Below, piece after piece: positions 54,001 to 64,000 of a stretch of DNA of 64,000 bases. The notes under the pieces were generated by a model. It searched no databases. It was not told the DNA's origin and saw only the letters and a program-made list of their open reading frames with translations. This DNA is from Siphlonurus alternatus (lineage: Eukaryota > Arthropoda > Insecta > Ephemeroptera > Siphlonuridae), in contig OX463786.1 in assembly GCA_949825025.1 (NCBI GenBank), positions 17,369,911-17,433,910 of the forward strand, given 5' to 3'. The position numbers and the translations under genes are program-made. Every line of letters starts with the position of its first letter. Position 1 is the first letter of the stretch.

Positions 54001-57000
54001 ATAGCCTAATACCACCCACCTGATCCATGCCCCGTCCTGCTTCTCCTGCCAGCCGGGCGGAGGACACTCGAGCCAGCTGTGGTAGTAACGGACGATGTGG
54101 GGGTGCTCCAACTTGGCCAGCGCCTTCACCTCACGCATCACTCGCTCACGAGACTCCTTCCTGAAAGTCAGATTATTAATTTACTGTCATTTGTTTATTA
54201 ATTTATTTATTTCTTTCTTTCCCTATGCTTTCATATCAGTCATTTGCATGACTATGATGTCATTTTGCAGCATGATTTTAAGGGGTTTAGAGGGTTCAAA
54301 AAAATCTGAAAACTATTGACAATACTAGGTCCTCTATCTAAATAAGCAATGAAAAAATTTCATGAAGGATGTCTATTAAACAATACTCAGTAAAGAAACC
54401 CTGAAGAGAACCAACCTGTTTGGCAGGGCAATCCTCTTGACTGCGTAGCTGCAGTCGTCTATTTTCTTGCGTGCCTCGAACACCACCCCGAATCCGCCCC
54501 TCCCCAGGCAGCGAACTTGTTCAAAGTCATCAAGATAGCGTGACGAGAAGTTGGAGCTGCAGGGGTCGTCCGGTCCGCTGTAGCGACGCACGTCAAGACC
54601 CGAATCTGAGCCCTGCTTCACCACCAGGATGTGTTGCTGTAACCACGTCAGTGAATTCAAATTCCTTTATTAATCCATTTAAATAAAACGTTTGTGATAA
54701 TTATTTTTTAGAATGGTGAAGTATTTTAAACCTCGTCAATCAGTTTGGCTCTGCAACTAAACTAATTTAAAAAAATTTACTGGAAAGATTTATGAACTAA
54801 TCCTATAAAATTACAATAATAACTACAAGTAGAACTGTCAGAAATATAAAACAAGATTACTATTAATTAATATTTTAGTACAAACGAAAGTTTGTTTTAT
54901 TGCTGGGGAAAAATTCTAGATCTTTGACATTATTTTCATTCACTGTACATTTGAAATCTCAACATTTTAATTTTTAATGAATAAGGCATAATTTTCTTTA
55001 CAAAATATGAAAATAAGTTTTTTTGTTCGGACATTTCTTGAGAACCATATTTTTAAAAACTTTGAAAAACACACTATTCTTTAATTAAATAAATTCTTGA
55101 AAACAAAAAAGTACAAAAATTATAACAGCACATTCAGTTATGCTTTATCTTTTCCGTTGGCTGATGGTACATACCGGTGACACGTCCTGCCTCTGCAGAA
55201 GGTAGAGGAAGCGCTGGGTGAAGAACAAGTTGAACAGCAGGGCCGTCGTGATGCTGATGATGAGGACCTCTTTCCTGTGAACAAGCGGGGGGTGAACATT
55301 CAAATAACACTCACTGCTCAAGTTCAGCAATTTGGGCAGATTTTTCATTCCGTTTTATATATTTTGTATGGAAAAATTTGAAATTAAAAATTTTAATAGT
55401 ACTGTTAGATAATACATGTAGTAATTTTGAAGAATGAAAGACTGCAAATTTTGAGTAAAAAATAAATAAAATAAAAATAAGGGAGCCGATTTTAAAATCT
55501 CACAGTTGATGTTTACTAAATTTCTTGTACTGTACTGTGGTTGGTGTACTTTGTACTTCACAGAGCTTAAACTCTTAAATTTGATGAAGTTTAGTAGATA
55601 AAAATTACCTCTTTAGTGATACGTACAGTATTACTGTACAGTACAACACAGAAAAAATTATAAAGGAAAAAAAAAAAAAAAAGAGTTAAAAAAAAACTGT
55701 GTTAATTAATAAATACCATAAAAAATATGCTGATTTCACAAATGCCAATCTTAATTTGATTAACTACAGTACAGTACTGTAACTGTTTGATTCAGTGCTG
55801 AATTTAGATTGTTTGAAATATTCTATTTTTGTGGCAATATAATTGACGTGATGATATTTGGTGACTGAAACTCGAAGTTAAGTTGACTCACCACCAGTAC
55901 CACAGGGAAACAATGATAATCTGGACGGGGGTTTCATCTTCGTCCGAGTACGGGAAAGCTTCCTCCTCCTCATGAAGCGTTTCGTTGTCGTACGAGATTT
56001 CGGGGGTCTCTTCAGGAGTCTCCTCTTCGGGGCTGAACAAGTAGAAACCGTTGCCTGGAAAATAGGAAGGAAATTGTTTAGAGCTTCTTCTGGAAGTGTG
56101 TAGAGATTTTCATATACAATTTAAATCTGAAGAGACAATTACTGTATGTTGAGACTTCAGTGTTTAAGTTTCAACATTTATAGCAATTCTTACACTTGGA
56201 GTTTTCTAAAGACGGTATTACACGATACAATTTTGCACACAGTATGTACAATTTTTTCCTTAAAAGAAAATTTGTTTTCCATACAAACAAATGGATTTGA
56301 AGTTTTCTTGTAATGAAAAATTGTATACAATAATTAGAAATATTTATTGTGTAATACTGGCTTAATTAAGAGAAATCCTACGTAAGCAAATTTCTTCAGT
56401 TTTTACATCTCAATTTAAGTGCAAACTGGGGAGACAAAGGATGGTGGAGGAAATAATACTGTAAAAAATTTCTGTAGAGTACTTAAAAAAAAAAGAGAGA
56501 TAATTTTCTTTGCAATAAATGTTGGTATTTCACTCACCGTTGACATACTCGGAGGCGTAGAGGACCGACAGTGCCGTGGTACTGTCAGAGTTCTCGTCGG
56601 AAGATATTTGCGGCAAGTCACTGCCTTGGGGCCAGCAGATCTTGCCGGCATTGCCCGTGGCCGGGAATGGTTTCCACGGTATCCTGGGTATCGCAGGACC
56701 GGTCAGGGCAAGTCTGCTCTCCTCAGCTACCGCCTGCTGAACCGTCACACTTTCCTGTGTGGAGATTAGTGGTTTTAATGTTACAGTACAATGCAGATAG
56801 CTTGTTTTGAATTTTAGGGACTAAGCAGCTCCATTTACATAAGAAGCAGGGATAAACAATATTAAAGACGAATGTTACGCTAGAATTGAAATATCAGCAT
56901 TATTTTCAATGCTTTATTTTTTTTTTAGAAAAAAGCAAATATTGAAAGTGAAAGTTAACAATACCCAGCTTAGATAAGTTAAAAGTCAATTTTAGCAGCA

Positions 57001-60000
57001 ATATAAAAAAATGAAAGAAACATTTTGAACAAATAAAAAATAACCTCTGAAAATTTTTGCTTATGAATGTTTTCTTTTTTTTATTTTATTTTTTGTGGTT
57101 TCATTGTTATTGCAATTAAAACTGAATTTTGAGTGTCAGAGTTCTCAGCATAAAAGTACCTGTATGTAGAGCTGTTTCTGGTGCATGCCGATGTACAGAG
57201 AGGGGTGTGCCAGTCGAGAGTTCGGAGGCATCATGGAGCCACTAAACAAGTCGAGAGACTCGATTTTGCCGCGGTTGTATTGCCAGGCGTGAACAACCGG
57301 GAAGTCAAACTGTGGAACAGACAAATTTTAATGTCTGGGGAAAATGAAGAAGGGAACTAAACATTTAGTTTTGAAGCAACAACATTAATTTTCAATCATT
57401 GGTCTTCAACTCAAAGCCAGTTATTTGAAATCTCGGAACTGGCTTCCTTAAGACTTGCAAGGGGCTTTAAACTTGCCCAATGGATAATTGTTTTGAAGTG
57501 TATTTATCTAACATAAGATTTTTTAAAGAAAATTTTTTTACAGAACGTCAGTTCAACCCAAAAAGTACAGTGGATTATGCAATATTTAGATTCTTAACTT
57601 CATTTATTACCAAGAAAAGTTAAAAAAAAAAAAAAATGTTTTATTTTCAAGTGCAAAATGGACCTTAGCAACACAAATGAGCATCACAAGGCACACTCTC
57701 TTAAAACCACTATATGGAGCTGTTGTGAGAAAACCGCCCTCTTGAATTTGTTACTAAATTTTAAAGCATTCTCAAGTTATTTAAATTTATTTCATAATTC
57801 CTTCTGAGAGAAGTAATCAAAATTGATGACTCTGGCAGCTAAAAGAGAACTCACCTTTTGTTTCCACAGCACCTTGCTGGGCTCGCTGCGACTCAGGGCG
57901 CACACCAGACCCTCAGGCACGATGACCTTGATCTGAATGTCACTCTGACCCCCTCGGTCGTGACAGTCGGCGCTCGGGTCCTGCATCAGCTTGACGTCGT
58001 GCTGGGCCACACTGTAGTTCCACCTGCACACATTTATCAACCTTATGTAACTGGACATAAGGGTCAGTTTTAAAAAATATCCTTAAATATTCTTGATACC
58101 ATTTGTATCCTTTTAAGTGTGGACAGGTATTTAAACCTTTTTGGCCAGTTTTAATGCCAAAATATTTAATTAAATAAAATAATTTATTAGTATTTAATGT
58201 TTCCGTGGAACAAAAATAACAATAATGAATAAAAAATTAAATAAACTAATAAATATAAAATTTAATACTAGAACCTAATAATATTTTCATTGATTTATTT
58301 ATGATGACAAGGCCTCATCTTTTTCATTTAAGCAAAACGTACTTTGAACATAAAACACCTCTTTTAAAAAGTTGGTAAAATAAAAAACAAATTAAATTTT
58401 AAAAAAACTGCAAATTCCAGGCAGTACTATTGCAAGTCTTGCTGTACTGAAGATATGCGTAAAATTTAATTTCCCTTTTAATTTGACGAAAAATGTTACA
58501 CCCTCAGCAGTAGCTGCCAGTAATGTTCCACAATGTTCCCACTATCAAACAGTAGAATTAAAAAACACTTGACTCCCTCACCTCTCGCTGCCGGTGCGTG
58601 GCTCGACGGCCCGGATGGTCTGTGTCTCCCTCTGCAGCACCAACACGTGGCCTTCCGTCATCTCCTCGGTGAAGTTGTCGCAGCCTCTCATCGTGCACTC
58701 GTAGAGCACCCGCCCGGACAGTATGTCAACGCCGTACGTGCGAGTCTCTCGACCTCCTGTAAAAGTTCAAGAAATCAGTGAAGGAAGGATATGTGTACAG
58801 AGAAATTAAAAATGACAGGAGATAATGCAGAGTGCATAATTTTGAGGGTAACATAAAACTGTATTATAAGATGATAATAAGAAATGGAAGTGTTCAGAGT
58901 ACTAGTAGTGTAAAAATAAAATTAAAATAGGTTTAATTGAGACTTTGAATATGTAGAGTTAAGTTTGTTTATCTAGTAAAAAATCTAGTGTTTAATGCAC
59001 ATCATATTTAATATATGACAATTTTGTCTTCATTTGTAAAATAATTAAATAATGTATAACGCTATAACCATATTTAATAATTAAACTAATATTTATGTAA
59101 ATGTCAAAACTGTGTTATTTTCCTTCTTTTTTAGCCAGTAAAAGGGAAATTTGAAAACCTATAAATCCATAATTACAAACTAGAGTTAGACTGCCGTCAA
59201 TTTTGACCCAAGCACCTGAAATGACAAGCTCTCACCTGAAATGACGAGGTCCTCGGAGTATCTGAATGAGTTCCTCAACAGTTGGTTGGCGTTGACAGGA
59301 ACGGCCTCGATGCTCTCTCCGTCGAACTTGTAGAGGTGACCGCTCAGAGACGGGATCATTCGGACCCAGTGACCGTTGCTGGTCAGCTGTTGAACAATGG
59401 TACCATATCAGTAACAAAATAGTCTAGGAGGGGTCTGTTTTTAGGATAGTCTTCTGCTTGTTTGAAAGTATTGTATTGTAAAGTATTGTAAGGTCTGTCC
59501 AGTGAAGGGAACAACATGAGACAATTAATTGTTGGTTTACATGTTAACTTATGAAAAAGTATCATGAATTATAACCAAGTGATGCCAGCTGTTACATAGC
59601 ACCAATAATGCCATTATGTTCTGATCTCTAGTGGGCGAATTCAGGTATGCATACTACATCGTCCCATGTTTTTTTTTTTTTTTTTTTTTTAAAAGAGGCT
59701 TCATTACAACCCTTGCAAGTAGATTTTGCATTCACATTATTATTTTCTCATAGACAGAGTCATCATAGAAATATTTAAGCTTGCTAGCTATGAAAAATAA
59801 AGATAAAATATGCTAGGATACATTAAGCTAATAGACAGCCACTGCAATAATACAGATACTGTAGTAAAAACATTCACCTCGAGCCGATGGATACTGGAGG
59901 ACAGCATCGGTCCCGGCCCTGTTGGCAGGCTCCATGACACGGCCCCTCCATTCTCGACATTCAGTGCCGACATCTTGCCATCCAACGTGCTGATGAGCAC

Positions 60001-60500
60001 AAGCCTGAAGCAAAAAATTAACGATTATCATACATTAAAACTGTCGTGAAGATAAAGAAATGTGTTGGCAGATTTCAACTATGGTGTAACAGCTTGACCA
60101 CACCTTTGCAACAGACAATGCTGCATTAAAACCATAAATATTGTTAAGGGGAATAAACACAAAGAAGAATTTTACTTTTGAATGACACTGGAGATCTTTG
60201 AAGTTAATAATAATAATAGTCCTAGACTAACAAAATATTTTAAAACAAAATGGCCTTGCAAATTTTTAACATTGAATTATGGATTATCCTGTATTATTAA
60301 TACAAAACTATGTAGTGAGAGCTGTACAGAAATAATTTGAGTATCCAAGTCCAATCTTACTTTTTATCTTGGCTGATTTTATCATTGCAAAACGGCAAAC
60401 TTTCAAACTTGGGTTCTTCTTCATTGCTGGCCCCCACAATAAGCGATGTTACTACGAAATACAAAACAGTCTTTGCGAACCAAGGCTTCGACAGAGCCAT
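51001..60500 (-). CDS. EIF2AK3: EIF2AK3 / PERK, ER-stress eIF2-alpha kinase, 15 exons
   Basis: Minus-strand exons, 5' to 3': 60500-60361, 60004-59878, 59386-59236, 58756-58582, 58023-57855, 57309-57160, 56754-56538, 56054-55892, 55274-55175, 54636-54416, 54160-54020, 53562-53076, 52267-52070, 51795-51631, 51102-51001; 2706 nt, 901 aa, all in frame. An N-terminal signal peptide (about 1-24) is followed by a luminal stress-sensing beta domain (about 25-425) with an acidic juxtamembrane stretch, then a transmembrane helix near 434-452. The kinase has P-loop GRGGFGVV (509-516), ATP lysine K531 (YAVKRI), HRDLKPSN with D745, DFG 763-765 and activation segment T800/T805 ([15 protein letters not shown]). 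A serine- and glutamate-rich kinase insert of about 105 residues separates the lobes. All catalytic residues are present, so it should be active. PERK phosphorylates eIF2alpha under ER stress. The human protein is 1116 aa; the insert and luminal spacers are shorter here. Confidence 0.93.
51184..51598 (+). repeat. Four tandem copies of a hairpin repeat in PERK intron 14
   Basis: Copies start near 51191, 51304, 51419 and 51533 (unit about 114 bp). Each has TTCAGTAGCCAGTCCAATGG, CCAGCTCGTCATCAC and the inverse CATTGAACTGGCTACTGAAC, so each unit can fold into a hairpin, followed by a linker containing TCTTTGTTATCCATGG. The fourth copy ends about 33 bp from exon 14. The long plus-strand open frame over it is a repeat artefact. 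Confidence 0.9.
52570..52925. mobile_element. Inverted-repeat element in PERK intron 12
   Basis: The tip TGGACAACCTACATGTTGTA and inverse TGTAGGTTGTCTATTGG enclose arms related to 10815-11145 (ATTGCAGAAATGAATA; CATATCTGCAATG). The tip is the same as in the CRE-MITE family, linking the two families. Confidence 0.7.
53076..53562 (-). other. PERK exon 12: kinase insert loop and catalytic-loop start
   Basis: The exon begins in the N lobe and carries the whole insert (about residues 585-692, rich in S, E and D, e.g. [12 protein letters not shown]), then [10 protein letters not shown] of the hinge region, helix E and HRDLK at its 3' end. In PERK and other eIF2alpha kinases an insert in this position is characteristic and is heavily phosphorylated. 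The acidic serine clusters here resemble casein-kinase sites; that is inference. Confidence 0.8.
53599..53840. repeat. Direct duplication of about 90 bp in PERK intron 11
   Basis: ATGAATTATTTAGACAAATT, then GCAAAATGATCC and GCATTGAACTG at 53599-53687 recur at 53752-53840 with few changes; the period is about 153 bp. Confidence 0.8.
54236..54390. mobile_element. Half copy of the CRE-MITE in PERK intron 10
   Basis: Only the right half remains: TTTGCATGACTATGATGTCA, TTTTGCAGCATGATTTTAAG, TAGGTCCTCTATCTAAATAA and CATGAAGGATGTCTATTA. Confidence 0.6.
55175..56054 (-). other. PERK exons 8-9: acidic juxtamembrane segment and transmembrane helix
   Basis: Exon 8 (56054-55892) encodes an acidic luminal stretch with PEEETPEET and HEEEEA, then enters hydrophobic IIIVSLWYW. 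Exon 9 (55274-55175) continues with [16 protein letters not shown] and then a basic/glutamine cytoplasmic start ([10 protein letters not shown]). This places the single membrane crossing at the exon 8/9 junction, consistent with type I topology. Confidence 0.8.
57455..57712. mobile_element. Degenerate copy of the GAGGCTTCAAG MITE family in PERK intron 5
   Basis: Shares TTTCAAGTGCAAAATGGACC and TTAGCAACACAAATGAGCAT with the 3116 and 11548 elements. The termini are eroded (GGGGCTTTAAACTTGCCC on the left, TCTCTTAAAACCACTATA on the right). Confidence 0.55.
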
Positions 60501-61098
60501 TATGTGACCTTTAAGTAGTGATATATATAAATATTAATAGCAATCATTGCCTTAATTAATTAAAATAACGTAATAAAAGTTTCAAAACAACTTTTCACCT
60601 CGCAGGTGTCATTTTTATGAAACAAGTGCGCATCGAAATAACAGCGGATTAAAAATGACGTGTCCCGAAATGACTCACTTTTAATTCAAAATTAACGTAA
60701 TTTTGAGTAAATTTAATCCAAATATTATTTTAATAAATTATAACTAAAATTGTCATGCTAAAGGTATTTGATTTATTACTCTAGTTACTCCAGTAAATGA
60801 AAAAAATAAATTTATATTTTGACTTTAGTAGTGAAATTATTTAAATCGAACGCGGGAATGTTACAGAAATGACGCAATATTTGTTTTTTTGTGTCAAACA
60901 GAGAGAAAGGTCGAGAATGATCTGGAAGTTTCATAAAATTTCTCATACCTTAATTTAATTAGGATATTAGCATCTAAATTAATCACACTTCAGTTTGCAT
61001 TACCTAATATTGCTCAGTTTTGTCAGGGTTGTTCGAGCGCGCTCTCACGCTCTGAGTATATATATATTTTATTTATGTATATCCCTTTTATACAATAT

Positions 61099-61165
<67 letters not shown>

Positions 61166-62564
61166 TTTCTCTTGTGGCTGTACATAATACAACATAGAGA
61201 CAAAAAAACTTATAAATATAACTTAAAAATTAAACATGATACAATATTATATATATAATTATAAATTTTTATTTATTGTTATATAGTTATCATTATCAAA
61301 AATAATTATATATTTTATTAATATAAAATACTATACATTGATAATCGGACTATCTGTTGGAAAATTATACTGCAATTCTATCAATAATTATGTTAATTAA
61401 TTATTCATATGCGTCAAATTGTTAAATAAAGACCAAATTAATTAATCCTCTCATACAAAATATGTATAATTATATTTTATATAGCTTTAAAATATAATAT
61501 ATTATTGAACGTATTATTTATTTCACCTTTCGGACTTTTACCTTTGCCGGTGTTCGATGTAAAAAATTAAAATGTAATAAAAGTAAAAAATTTAATGAGA
61601 TATATTAAAAATGGCACGGGAGCCTAAATCGCCTAAATTTTACGCAACCCTCCTTTCATTTCTGTTTCAAGAAAAGTCTACTTTACAGGCGCGCGGTGAA
61701 ACGGCAGTAACGGCACCATTGTTTATAGGGAGCCAAAGTTCACTATATATATATATTTTTAATTAACATATTTGTATACTTTTTAAACATGTAGTAAGAA
61801 TCTTAAGACTCTTATTTACGCAAAAATGTATAAAAATTGGCTCTTTACTAAAAAAATTTAGTGATTGGAAGAAGTTCACATTTTACTCAAGAGATGGCGA
61901 AAGCTTACAATTTCAATCGAAGAGCGCGGAAAATAAACAGCAGCTGATGTGATTTGAGCTAATGAGCTTACCAAGTCAAAGTTGATTGACAGCTTGTTTT
62001 GTTGTGGTATGTGCTAATTTAGACCTTATAAATAATGAAAATATCGAATTCCAATAGCCGCACCTTCTATCTTTTTATATGAGAGCGTCAAATGTGAATA
62101 CACTTTGCAGCAAGCTGTCAATTGAGTGACATTTCATTTTTTTTTTTTAGCAACTTTCCCAGGTTTGATAATTTGTGTACCTTTTTACTAGCTACTTCAT
62201 TTCTGCTTGCTGCTTTTTAACAGAGACAGCTAGAGAGTGTATAATATGATATATTCAAGTGAATCTTCATTTATAAAGAGTAGCCATAGCTAAAATACTG
62301 CTAATAGCATGGTAAGTTGAGTGCATGCATTGGCTGTTTAATCTCGCATGCTCTGCATGTAATTAACATAATTAATCCTCTATGAAACATTATTCTGATG
62401 TACATTTAATAAAAATACATTGCTTATATATAGAAAAATATATGGCATACATTCAGGGACGTAGGGGGCTGTAATTTCTTCACCCTCCCCACCATAATAT
62501 ATCAGTTAAAGGGGCAAAATGATTCAATAAAACACGTTGTGCCTAAAATATGCATGGGAAGTAG
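60501..62564. other. Divergent spacer between PERK and the right-hand gene
   Basis: Should contain both promoters. AT-rich, with the (AAAT)-tailed repeat at 61097-61265. CRE/ERSE elements were not evident near the PERK ATG. A possible 5' exon of the right-hand gene ends at 62311 (ATG|GTAAGT). Confidence 0.4.
61097..61265 (-). repeat. Second copy of the (AAAT)n-tailed dispersed repeat
   Basis: This is the reverse complement of 76-200: a TTTA array (61098-61167), then TCTCTTGTGGCTGTACATAA and CAACATAGAGACAAAAA, followed by AT-rich sequence that loosely continues the match to the left edge of the window. It lies between PERK and the right-hand gene. Confidence 0.6.
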
Positions 62565-63418
62565 ATGGTTGACACTCCTGCTCTCCTGGAGCCAAATCTC
62601 AACAATGATCACCTCCAGGGGGTGACTTCAGTGTTGGCTGCAAGACAAAGTGGCTGGCTTGAAACCAACGAGGACGATGTCACAATTCTGAGTGGCGACG
62701 GTGAGTTGTCGTCAACGTCGAGATTATAGTCAGAACTTACTTGTTAGTACGTGAGTTAGTGTTGATGTAAATGCTTTAGAGTAAAGTTATGCTATATACT
62801 GTATATAATTTCTAGCTCTTCTTAGCTAAATATTATATGTGCAAGATCATACGTGTGTATGTCACTAATTAATTGTACTGTATTCACTAATAGCAGAGAG
62901 ATCTTCTCCAGGACATATTGCATTATGCTTCTTCCCTAATCTAATGACATAATTAAATGCTTGGTTGATTTCTTTTTCTATGGGGCTGAATGTTATCAGC
63001 ATGCAGGGCTAGTTTTTTAAACTGGAAATTTTTGGCCTAAAAACATCTCTTAGTTTTTGAGGAACTTTTTTTTATATAAATTTTTACATTTTACATGATG
63101 ATCTAAGGTTCACTCGGACTAATTTAATGTGGAAATTATAGTTGATGTTGTTGGTGACTATAAATTGAGAATCTTAATTACCCTATTGTAGTTTAAAATA
63201 CTGTACTTGCATTGCTAGCAGAAAACATTATATTGTTCATTATTGTATGTTTGCAAAGTTTTAGTTAGTAATGTATATAGGAAAAGAGTTTAAAAAAATT
63301 ATCAAAAATACTCAACGCAACGATTTAGTTTTAGCGACTGAAACCGTCGCTGAGTCAAGAGTTGCAGAGAAGCCCCCCGCGGTCGTCAACAGTCGAGCAG
63401 AGAGCCTGCCACCTGGTG
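62565..63418 (+). CDS. Unrecognised gene, first two visible coding exons, continues past the right edge
   Basis: Exon 62565-62700 starts ATG (MVDTPALLEPNLNNDHL) and ends at a GTGAGT donor in phase 1. Exon 63335-63418 follows a TTTTAG acceptor and ends at another GTGAGT donor, again phase 1. Joined they give about 73 residues with acidic and serine-rich character (LETNEDDVTILSGD, AESRVAEKPPAVV), so far without a recognisable domain. In-frame TAG directly precedes the ATG, so 62565 is either the start codon or the first base after an acceptor. A 5' exon ending ATG|GTAAGT is possible at 62309-62311. Composition is GC-richer than the flanks, as in the other genes. It is head-to-head with PERK. 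Confidence 0.55.
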
Positions 63419-64000
63419 GTGAGTAGGGGAACTGGAGGGGGTAGCAACTTGCTTCAAATGATGACTATAGTAGAAAATAACTGTTTATAGGAAATTTTTG
63501 ACAAGCAATTTTATATGTGAGAGTGGTCCCTAATTTTCAACTTAAAGTAATTTGTGAAGTCAATTTGAATATTTTCATCTGTAGTGATGTGTTTTAGAAT
63601 ATTTAGTTTTAAATTAAATAGCATTGTGTATCACTTATAAGCTTTGAGAACTTTGTAAATGTTTAGGAAATCTAAATAATAGAGTAATGCTAAAAAAGTG
63701 AACTCTGAAAATATACCATAGAACTATAGCAAACACTTTTTATTTTATTTTTTCTAATTTGTTACTAAATTATAACTTATTATTTTTATATTTTTGGAAT
63801 ACTTCCTTACTTGAGTATATCTCACAAATGTGTATAACATAATATTTTTATTTTTATATTATTTTTTACTCACATTATTAAAAAAAATCTGAGATCTTCA
63901 ATTTTTTACTCCTAAAATCTTGCGTGCTCAAATCTGACTACATAATTACCGTCTATCATGCAATAATGCAATCAGATGTAGATAAGATTTACACCGGACT
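63419..64000. other. Intron of the right-hand gene up to the window edge
   Basis: AT-rich sequence after the GTGAGT donor at 63419, with no further acceptor followed by an open GC-rich exon. Confidence 0.4.

Overview
The window is nuclear DNA of an invertebrate animal. The evidence is spliced genes with GT-AG introns, metazoan-specific families (PEAK/PRAG scaffold, PERK, CALML4, MFSD6), non-LTR retrotransposon pieces and many short foldback transposons. Exons are clearly GC-richer than the very AT-rich introns and spacers. I cannot place the lineage more precisely from sequence alone.

Layout. 1-19409 has no gene I can support. It holds tetranucleotide arrays, about ten inverted-repeat (MITE-like) elements, one nested in another, and a tiny retrotransposon 3' end with a 13-bp target-site duplication. 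19410-32219 (+) is a 13-exon gene of the PEAK1/PRAG1 scaffold family (reconstructed 1175 aa), with a non-LTR retrotransposon (about 22.2-25.0 kb, minus) in intron 4. 35222-39075 (+) is a 5-exon CALML4-like EF-hand protein (149 aa). 40722-47912 (+) is an 8-exon MFSD6-like major facilitator transporter (481 aa). 60500-51001 (-) is a 15-exon EIF2AK3/PERK eIF2alpha kinase (901 aa), convergent with the transporter. 62565-63418 (+) holds two exons of an unrecognised gene that runs off the right edge.

All four full gene models were built by joining exons by eye at canonical splice sites. In each, every junction keeps the frame and the total length is a multiple of three. The genes are not an operon or an obvious pathway. 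PEAK is a phosphotyrosine adaptor for cytoskeletal signalling, CALML4 is a microvillus light chain, MFSD6 is a membrane transporter and PERK is the ER-stress sensor.

The most interesting points are these. (1) The PEAK-family gene keeps both halves of the helical SHED dimerisation module but appears to have lost nearly all of the pseudokinase between them. (2) The same protein has a tandem tyrosine repeat (Y-N-K-P type), which resembles a Crk SH2 docking array and is encoded in one exon. (3) Several MITE families populate introns and spacers. One carries paired TGACGTCA (CRE-like) palindromes, and at least three are bounded by TTAA. (4) A four-copy tandem array of a hairpin repeat lies in the last PERK intron.
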